Positions 7,276 through 13,410 of a stretch of DNA of 13,410 bases are shown piece after piece. Every line of letters begins with the position of its first letter. Position 1 is the stretch's first letter. The notes below the pieces were generated by a model that had not been told where the DNA came from, searched no databases, and saw only the letters and a list, made by a program, of their open reading frames with translations. Source of the DNA: Sporisorium sorghi. Its lineage: Eukaryota > Basidiomycota > Ustilaginomycetes > Ustilaginales > Ustilaginaceae. Both the position numbers and the translations under genes were made by a program. The stretch lies in NCBI GenBank assembly GCA_023212695.1, contig JALCCG010000367.1:5003-18412 (forward strand). Direction: 5' to 3'.

Positions 7276-8781
7276 TTAAGCGACCCATTCCGGCGCGACA
7301 GGCGTGGTGGCGGCGCTGGCAAACATGTCCGCAGGCATGGCCGAGGTGAGCGTCATGCTCGACATGTCCGCCGCGCCCGCGTTGGCAAGCAGCACCGCGT
7401 CCGGCATCTCCAAGCCCGAGAACGCCGTGAACGGGTCTTGCAGCTTGCCGCCATCCATCGCAGGAGCGTTGATGAGGCCCAGATCGTTGCCAGCCATGAT
7501 CTCGACGTTGTCCGCCGCCATCATGGGCGTCGTCGTCGACATCATGCCCATAGCGTCGGCATTCATGGCGCCAGCGCCAGCAGTGAAGTCGATCAGGTTG
7601 CACGGCATCGGCTCGAACGACTGGAGAAAGTTGCTGCACTTGATCTGCTGCTCGTGCGGCGACAACGAGGCACGGGGCACCATGGGGGCTCCGAGGCAGT
7701 TGACGTCGAACGACTCCGAGATGGGCGTGGTGGGCGGCATGCTGAGCGGCGTGCCCAAGTCCTGGCTCAACGGGAATGGCGAACGGATCGCGCGTGTCGA
7801 GGCGAGCGACGGCGTCGAAGCTGCCGATGAGAGTCCAGATGCCGAGGCGAGACCTTCCGACAGCGAGGCGACCATGGGGCTGTAGTAGACCGACTCGGTG
7901 CTCATCGCCGACGACGGCGTCCACTGCTCGTGCTGTGGTGGCGAGTAGAACACGTCGTGCTCCTGGATCGGTGTCGAGTTGATGGCGAGGCTGGGGCTGA
8001 TGATCCTGCGCATGGGCCTAGAGGTGAGGAACGTGGGGCGAGTAGGCGTGGTCACGAGCGGCGTGGTGTGGCACGACGAAGGGTGGCAGCCAGGAGGACC
8101 CGAGACACGCGAAGGCGTCATGGGGAAGTCGCCGTACGCCCAAACACCGTGAGGGCTGGTAGGCGGCAGGAAGTTGAGGCTGTCGACCATAGGAGCACCG
8201 GTGATGGCGTCGTATGGGCCAGGCATACCAAACCCAGGAGTCATGGGCATGCGAGGGTGGCTGTGGAAGGTGAGCGAGTGGAACGAGCCGTTGGCAAAGA
8301 AGCGGTTGGGCACAGGCTCGTCGTGCGAGTCGCAGTCGTAGCTGCAAGGTCCGGGAGGCACGGCCGAAGGATGACCAGCAGCCTCGGCCGATGCCTGCGA
8401 TCGTGCGCAAGTGGAGCAACGGGGACGAGCAGCATCGCAACGGAGCTGGCGACGGATAGCGACAAAGTGAAAAGCAAAGGGGGAAGTGCGCGGTTAGCAC
8501 TCAGGGTCTTGGTCGCGAAGAAAATGAATACGAAAATTGGAATTTGTGTAAAAGCCGAAACGTACCTTTCGTCGACGGCAGGTGGCACATGCCATCTTGC
8601 GCTTGAGGATGGGGCCCTTGGACTCCTTCCTCGCCTTGGCACCGTCCTTCAAGGACTTGACCTTAGCAGCAAGCTCGACATCGAGCTTCTTGCTCTCGGC
8701 CGAACGGCAGAGCTTGTGGGTGGGGCTCTCGAGGCCAGGGCGGACAGGCGACGAGGTGTTGGTGCTGATGGGAGTCAACAT
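7276..8781 (-). CDS. Zn2Cys6 (fungal binuclear zinc cluster) transcription factor, two exons
   Basis: Exon 1 is 8781-8566 (72 codons) and exon 2 is 8445-7276 (389 codons plus stop), giving 461 residues. The join is in phase 0 and restores the signature CATCRRRK|LRCDAARPRCSTC. Cys65, 68, 75, 82 and 85 follow CX2CX6CX6CX2C. The sixth ligand is probably Cys106 (PGPCSYDC), 20 residues on, longer than the textbook 6-8; Cys110 is an alternative. Such proteins bind DNA, usually CGG-containing sites, through two zinc ions held by six cysteines. The domain follows a basic N-terminal region rich in Lys. The rest is Pro/Ser/Thr- and Met-rich, with no clear fungal-specific regulatory domain, and is a likely activation region. 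ATG 8781 is chosen for its ACACCATG context and because the frame upstream has only non-ATG codons. The class is secure; target and orthologue are unknown. Confidence 0.88.
8446..8565 (-). other. Spliceosomal intron inside the zinc-cluster codons
   Basis: On the - strand the intron starts GTACGT and ends CAG, is 120 bases long, and has a TGCTAAC branch site about 50 bases before its end. Removing it joins AAG to CTC in phase 0 and completes the Zn2Cys6 motif, which is independent support for both splice sites. Confidence 0.9.
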
Positions 8782-9500
8782 GGTGTCGGAGAGTATGATG
8801 TGGACTAGGTAGAGGCAGTAGCGAAGCAATGAGGTAGGCTGGCACACACACAGGGAGAGGCGCAGCTATAGTCCGAGGTGCAGACGATGTGGTACGACAA
8901 ACGGCGAGCAAGAGATGGAGCGAATCAACGAATGCGAATAGCAAATGCAAACAAAGGGAGAGGATAGGTGAGGGCTGAGCGCGTGTCCAACAAGAGATAT
9001 GATGGGAGTAGCTGGGCTAGAAAGAGCAAGAGAGGGGAGGGAGGGGGGCAAAGCTAGAAGATGGGGGGATGAGGAATTGAGGATGCGGACCTTCACCGAG
9101 CGATCCGAGGGGGGGAGGTTATAAAGAAATCGAGGACACTCGGTGATGGAGCAGGCTGGTGGGGCGGAGAGACGTCCGAGGTGCTTGAGGCGGACCGAGA
9201 AATGGAAGCAGACGTGTTTCAGTGTCAGCTTGCCAGGCGAGCGGAATGTGACAGGAGAGAGGGAGGGCCAAGGCAAAGGCGAAGGGCGAAAATGAAGGGT
9301 TCTGAATGAAAGGCTCAGACACAGTGTCGCCTCTGTGCAGCAGAGACACCAGGCGGGTGTGATCTTAACCTTAGCACCTTGTTTGACAGGGTGATGGACG
9401 ACGCGAACCGCAGAAGCGAGCACCGGCTGACAGCACGAGAGCAAAGTGATTGGAGCGGACTCTGAAGGCGACGGCAGGCCGCTCATGCGCCACCCCTCAG
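8782..9500 (-). promoter_or_regulatory. Promoter and leader region of the Zn2Cys6 gene
   Basis: On the gene's strand this stretch is C/T-rich, typical of a fungal leader, and gives a long but low-complexity frame without family resemblance. A TATAA word reads on the - strand at 9123-9119, about 340 bases upstream of the start codon, and could be a TATA box. No transcription start can be fixed from sequence. Confidence 0.4.
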
Positions 9501-9665
9501 GCCATCGGCTGGCTGCAGCACGCACAAGGGTGCATACAAAGCGTTAAGGTACCTGTCGAGAAAGAAGGCCAGGTACAATGGCATTGCGCATTGTGCCAAT
9601 TGTGACGAGCGAGCAAGGCCAGATTCATGGTCATTATCCTTGGTTCTGGCGAGGGAAGGGAATTC

Positions 9666-9692
9666 CGGATAACAATGGCACCAGATTATCCG
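9666..9692. promoter_or_regulatory. Inverted CGGATAA / TTATCCG pair
   Basis: CGGATAA (9666-9672) and TTATCCG (9686-9692) are perfect reverse complements with a 13-base spacer. Each holds GATAA, so facing GATA-factor sites are possible, and the CGG ends also resemble zinc-cluster half sites. The nearest gene start is the Zn2Cys6 gene, about 890 bases away. The regulatory reading is speculative. Confidence 0.3.
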
Positions 9693-10279
9693 TCGCACCG
9701 CACAAGAACGGACACCAGCACTAAGGGCAGTATTGGGTGTCGGTTTAGGGCGAAGGTGGTCGAGAGGTGTGTGAGTTCTGCTATGGCCTAGTGATAGCAT
9801 CGAGACTTGCCAAAAATAAGGCACTTCGCCTCCGGTCAAAGAGAGAAAAGTTCAAAAGAAAAGAAAAAAAAAAAAAAATCGCAACAGATCAGAAGGCCAG
9901 ACCGACGAGGTGCCGACGATCGAGCCTCGCCGCGACGAATTTTCGAAGAAGAAAAGGCGGTTGAGCAAAGACGTGGGCCAATGGGAGGCGTCTGAGAAAG
10001 GGCGATGCGAGTCGATGCAAGAGCGTGCAGGTGGCAAAAGAGTGGCCAAGTGGCCAAAGCTCCCAGCCCGGCTGCTAGTCGAGCCCAAGCAGCACCAGGC
10101 CGAGGCTGCTTACAACTCCGAAACCGCTTGCACCTAGCGAACGTCTGTGCCACTCTTGCAGCAGCGTGCTTTTCTGGTGGCACTCTGCATCAGAAAAGGG
10201 CGCGTGGCTGATCCATGAAAATCTGCGCTTCGGGCATTGCTCATCCGTGTGACCCAGAAAGCAAGCTCTTGAAGGCAGG

Positions 10280-10326
10280 AAAAAAAAAAACAAAAAAAAA
10301 AAACAAAACAAAAACAAAAAAAAAAA
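10280..10326. repeat. Interrupted poly-A tract
   Basis: Five A blocks separated by single C's (lengths 11, 12, 4, 5 and 11) span 47 bases. It is simple-sequence DNA with no gene attached. Confidence 0.9.
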
Positions 10327-10823
10327 CGAACTTGATCTCACAGAGTTGTCTATTGTAGTGTAGGCCAAGAAAAGTCCACTCGAAAATTTTTCAAGAGGAG
10401 CATGGATTGCGGAAATGGAAGCCCGATCGCATTGTCGCGTTGTCACGGACAGGAGCGTCGTTGCTGCCAGAGCGTCTCATCGAGACGCACGTCGGGGCCC
10501 GCATCGTGCTCGTAAGATCCGCACGACGAAACTTTTGATTGAAGCTGCCAGCGAAGCTCACGTTGGTCTTCTCGCTGATCAGCCTAGCTGACAAAGGAGC
10601 TGCGAGCAATCGCCTCGTCGTGAAGCTGTGCAGCAAGCAATCGAGATCGCGCTTTCATCACTGCTGGCCAACTCAGATCAGTGACCGACGGACGAGTCCG
10701 AGAAAGGGCGTCTAAAAATCCTGGCTCGAGTGACAGATAGGACTAGCTGTAAATCCGAGACTTGAGCTACTGTATCAGAGAGTCGAGTCTTCTTGTCTCG
10801 GGAAGATTCACGTCAGTAGTCAT

Positions 10824-10827
<4 letters not shown>

Positions 10828-10858
<31 letters not shown>
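10828..10858. repeat. Poly-T tract, 31 bases
   Basis: An uninterrupted run of 31 T's in gene-free DNA. Unlike the other two tracts of this length, it has no clear inverted repeat at its edges. Confidence 0.95.
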
Positions 10859-10860
<2 letters not shown>

Positions 10861-10879
10861 TAGTCTTACAGACAGCTGC

Positions 10880-10904
10880 GAGCATGTTTCAGTGTTACAT
10901 GCTC
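10880..10904. repeat. Hairpin-forming inverted repeat, 8-bp arms
   Basis: GAGCATGT (10880-10887) and ACATGCTC (10897-10904) are perfect reverse complements around a 9-base loop, 21 bases after a poly-T tract. No gene uses it visibly. Confidence 0.65.
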
Positions 10905-11128
10905 TCTGTATTGCGGCCCTCTGCCCCCACAAGGCCGATCTGCTATCAAATCATCGTGTACTGTCTTTGTAACAGTCACTTGCTCATTGCTAGAATGCTG
11001 ATCAGACACGACCGCGACCGATTGATAGAACTCATTTCGATCATCACTCACAAGGACTCTGAATCGAGCGAGCCAAGCGATATGGTCAGCAGCAGCTGTG
11101 TCGCTTGACCGCAGATCTTTGACCCGTT

Positions 11129-11134
11129 CAGACT

Positions 11135-11169
<35 letters not shown>

Positions 11170-11174
11170 GTCTG
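11129..11174. repeat. Poly-T tract (30 bases) flanked by an inverted repeat
   Basis: CAGACT (11129-11134) and AGTCTG (11169-11174) are reverse complements on either side of a run of 30 T's (11136-11165). The arrangement resembles the A31 element at 1579-1670 in design but not in arm sequence. Confidence 0.6.
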
Positions 11175-11211
11175 TGAGTGGCAGCACTTTCTGTAGTGAA
11201 AATCAAACCAA

Positions 11212-11529
11212 ATGAAAAAAAAGAAACCTTTTTTTTTCTCCTTCGGCTTTTTGATCGTGGCTTTTTTAGAGTGTGGGAAACCAGTTCAAACCGCGCTTCG
11301 TTCATGCACCAAGCCTGCTTTGATGCAGCCAGAGGATGCAAGCACGGGCAGCTTGCGTCGGTGTCCAGTGCAGCAGCAGTGCTGTGCTGCAGCAGTCATG
11401 GTACATAGCCCTGAGAGGAATGTGCTCAAATTCAAGGCCCGCGGACCACAGCTTGCTTCCGGCCCGGTAAGCCACCGGCTGCCATGGCCCTGTCCCACAC
11501 GAGGGCAGTACATCCTAACGGTACGCTAA
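11212..11529 (+). CDS. Doubtful small ORF with a signal-peptide-like start
   Basis: ATG 11212 opens a 105-residue frame that begins with four lysines and then a hydrophobic stretch (PFFFSFGFLIVAFLEC), the layout of a secretion signal. The remainder has six cysteines (RSC, RRC, QQCC, PCP and the one at LEC). Against it, the first residues come from simple A and T runs, and the ATG has C at -3. A GTAAGC donor-like site at 11467 in phase 0 and a CCTAACG branch-like word near 11514 raise the option of an intron. If spliced to 11619, the frame would continue to about 11738. A secreted small protein is possible but far from shown. Confidence 0.2.
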   Translation: MKKKKPFFFSFGFLIVAFLECGKPVQTALRSCTKPALMQPEDASTGSLRRCPVQQQCCAAAVMVHSPERNVLKFKARGPQLASGPVSHRLPWPCPTRGQYILTVR

Positions 11530-11658
11530 TGCAAGAAAGTGCACACGGCTCATCATTGCGCTGCTCGAGATGCACATTTGGTCGGACTTGGTGCACGATT
11601 CGATGTACGAGCCAGCAGGTAAAGCCACCACAAACGCTGCCAGCTGCTTATGTTAGCT

Positions 11659-11952
11659 TCAGATGGGACCCTTGGTGTCGTCGCTCTCTCTCCACCGTTG
11701 AAAGAAATCAGGGGGCACCTGTTGCTTATCCAGCTTGACGATGATATCTTTGCTCTGTCCTTCTAGCGCTGGATTTTTCCACAGTGTCGGCTGACGCTCG
11801 CTTGCACCGCTACTAGTCTGGGACGAGCGCCGGCGAACAAGACCTCGCTTGCTGAACGAAAAGACGGGCTCAAGAGGCACGGACAACCTGGAGTCCCAAA
11901 GCGGGCCATAGCAATCTGGTTGAGGCGCGTCGATGCGATGGAGGCTCGACAT
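11659..11952 (-). CDS. Doubtful ORF, 97 residues
   Basis: It starts with a true ATG at 11952 and ends in TGA. Codon choice is coding-like for this DNA: all four isoleucines are ATC, and roughly 64% of third positions are G or C by hand count. The C-terminal part (KDIIVKLDKQQVPPDFFQRW) looks protein-like and not low complexity. No family is recognised. It points away from the + strand ORF at 12002 with 49 bases between their starts. It may be a real short gene, an exon, or part of a decayed gene. Confidence 0.22.
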   Translation of the reverse strand: MSSLHRIDAPQPDCYGPLWDSRLSVPLEPVFSFSKRGLVRRRSSQTSSGASERQPTLWKNPALEGQSKDIIVKLDKQQVPPDFFQRWRESDDTKGPI

Positions 11953-12001
11953 TTAGGCGAGACCAACACTCGTCAGAAGATTTTCGAGCGCCCTTGCAAA
12001 G

Positions 12002-13096
12002 ATGGCAAGTCCGTTCCGATTGCCCGACATGAAGAACGATCAGTTCGACCGCAGTGCTCAGTGGATGGCGACCAACAAGGTTCCGCCTAGATCGGCCGTT
12101 GAAATCGGGTCCCAGCTCATCTCGGTTGTGGGGTGGCTTGATCTGCAGTTCTGGAGCGGTCTTGACGCATCGCCAACCCAAAAGCCGCATCCCGCGTGTC
12201 TCGCCGCTGTCAAAGGATCCACGCTTCAAAGGCCGTAGAGCCAAGCGATCCCGTCAGAGAAAGCCTTTCAGGATGCGATACGAAAGCGGGTGCTGCTGCT
12301 TTCAGGCCTGTTCGATGCCGAGAAACGACGCACGGTCTGTGCTGAAGGACCGGAAACTTGTTACCAATTGGACCGGCAGGGTGACCAGCGAGAACAAGAA
12401 GCCATCCCTGGAAGTGACCGACAAGCGTATGACGGCCAGTCACGCTACAGTATCAACTGGCTTAGAGCGGGTGGATCCGCGCCGTTTCAAGCTGCGACGT
12501 TGTGTCGGCACAGACGCCATCTCCTCCGCACTCAGGCGAGTCGGGACGATGAACGGATATGCTGGCTAGGCAAGGTTGACGATGCGGCTGTCAAACCGCT
12601 TACAGGGACCTGCATGACGGTGGCACGTCGAGCGAGGTGGAAGAGCCAGAGTCACAGAAAGCGCATGCACATGGCCAGCAGGAAACGCTTCTTCTGCCAG
12701 CGAGAAGAACCATGTTGCAAGCTGGCCGACGGTGGTGAAAAAGCCTGTCATGACAAATTCGCTTGCGAAGCGAGACAGACAAACAAGTCCGCGTGCATTA
12801 GCGACAGACTGCACAGACTGCAGACTGGTTTCAGCGAGTGTGACACGGATCCGACATGCTTCCTGCGATGGCAATACGCTTCGAATGGCTGCAGCTGCAT
12901 CGCTTACGACAGTGTGCGTGCGATTGGTTGGACTGTTTGCTCCGCTAGCGAGGGCGCACACGCCTCCTTGGCTTCAGTGAGGCTTCCAGGAATCCGTTGG
13001 CGATGTCGGCACGTATTTTTGTTTTTGCGAGCTCAAAAGACAGTTCCGTTGGTCGGTGCAGACGCTGCCAACTCGGATAGAGAACAGAGCTCGTAA
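12002..13096 (+). pseudogene. Doubtful broken or spliced coding region
   Basis: ATG 12002 (context AAAGATGG) opens 78 codons ending at TAG 12236-12238. The same frame is then open from 12239 to the TAA at 13094-13096, so a single stop interrupts about 365 codons. The first part favours TTC, ATC, AAC and AAG. Between roughly 12345 and 12450 a different frame (open 12054-12569) has the more coding-like codons, rich in ACC, AAG and GTG. A frame shift, an unresolved intron or chance could each explain this. The last third in the first frame is Cys-rich. The opposite strand also has open frames here (12566-12961). No family is recognised, so this is a pointer rather than a gene call. Confidence 0.22.
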
Positions 13097-13334
13097 AGGT
13101 GCAATCGACAGCATTGCGTCGGAACGGTCATTCGGATTTTGAGTGCCGTCATGAGTCAAAAGCGCCCCTGATTCAGGCGGAGCTTGATAATCAAGAAGAC
13201 AGGCAGTCACGCTTTCGTTGCTGGCAGGTAATGGTGAGAGGGAGTTGCACATCACACTGCACAGCACTTGGGCCGGAGGAGATGCAGTGGCCGTGGTGCC
13301 AAAAAAACCAATCGCCTTTTCAAATTTTGAGCAA

Positions 13335-13337
<3 letters not shown>
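13097..13337. other. Terminal unannotated stretch
   Basis: No gene or RNA is recognised in these 241 bases before the terminal T run. Confidence 0.4.

Positions 13338-13410
<73 letters not shown>
13338..13410. repeat. Terminal poly-T tract, at least 73 bases
   Basis: The window ends in 73 T's with no exit from the run. It is either an assembly or contig break at a homopolymer or the start of a longer tract. It is not a telomere repeat. Confidence 0.95.

Larger units (their letters stand above)
9501..11128. other. Gene-poor interval with A/T runs and short inverted repeats
   Basis: No frame here has an ATG start together with convincing length or family resemblance. The interval contains a 15-base A run (9864-9878), an interrupted A tract (10280-10326), a 31-base T run and two inverted repeats listed separately. 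Nothing else was recognised on either strand. Confidence 0.5.

Noticed and set aside
6908..7322. - strand frames with alternating Leu-Ser residues
   Set aside because: They come from the GA/CT dinucleotide repeat in the 3' flank of the Zn2Cys6 gene.
8866..9525. 219-codon - strand frame upstream of the Zn2Cys6 gene
   Set aside because: Ser/Pro/Leu-rich sequence expected from a C/T-rich leader, with no ATG start and no recognisable domain.
9776..9850. tRNA-Gly-like stretch (A-box-like TGGCCTAGTG, then ACTTGCCAA like a Gly anticodon loop)
   Set aside because: No matching acceptor stem, T arm or closed anticodon stem can be drawn; it is at best a chance likeness or a heavily decayed tRNA.
10683..10715. 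Hammerhead-ribozyme-like string (GACGAG … GAGAAAG)
   Set aside because: The CUGANGA core and the stem III pairing are absent; the likeness comes from a CGGAC/GTCCG short palindrome.
11953..11985. CTGACGAG on the - strand resembling a hammerhead core
   Set aside because: No GAAA core segment or closing stems follow.
12566..12961. 131-codon - strand frame with hydrophobic parts
   Set aside because: It begins with GTG, has no family likeness, and lies opposite a longer open frame; no reason to prefer it.
1..13410. CRISPR array, intact transposon, biosynthetic cluster or defence system
   Set aside because: No regularly spaced repeats, transposase or reverse transcriptase motifs, or pathway enzymes were seen on either strand.

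Overview
The window looks like nuclear DNA from a basidiomycete fungus, most likely a smut-type one (Ustilaginomycotina); that placement is inference from gene style and was not checked by any search. The pointers are compact genes with few introns, a Zn2Cys6 factor whose single 120-base intron has a TGCTAAC branch site, a eukaryotic intron-containing tRNA-His with a poly-T Pol III terminator, a protein resembling the fungal DUF7330 family, and many homopolymer and microsatellite tracts.

Layout. A 45-base G run (52-96) lies in front of a bHLH transcription factor gene (+, 247-1524; an upstream leader intron is likely). Its 3' flank carries a nested inverted repeat built around 31 A's, followed by a tRNA-His(GUG) gene (1793-1875). 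A 0.9-kb gene-free interval with (CTG)22 and a long ATG-free leader leads to a six-codon uORF and then a 630-residue single-pass membrane protein of unknown function (+, 2826-4718). This converges on a 245-residue DUF7330-like protein (-, 4907-5644) that ends in CVVQ, a good CaaX prenylation box. Upstream of that gene are four tandem 7-bp palindrome-bearing repeats. After 1.6 kb without a convincing gene comes a Zn2Cys6 transcription factor (-, exons 8781-8566 and 8445-7276).

From about 8.8 kb to the end I see no secure gene. This 4.6-kb stretch has A/T runs, several short inverted repeats, and a few weak open frames with coding-like codon choice (11212-11529, 11659-11952, 12002-13096). They may be decayed genes, spliced genes I cannot resolve, or chance. 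The window ends in 73 T's, so the end may be an assembly break.

Two of the four solid protein genes encode DNA-binding regulators, but they show no obvious pathway link. I found no CRISPR array, intact transposon, secondary-metabolite cluster or recognisable defence system. The items most worth following are the CaaX-tailed DUF7330-like protein, the hairpin-flanked homopolymer tracts, the uORF and alternative starts of the membrane-protein gene, and the ambiguous open frames near the right end.
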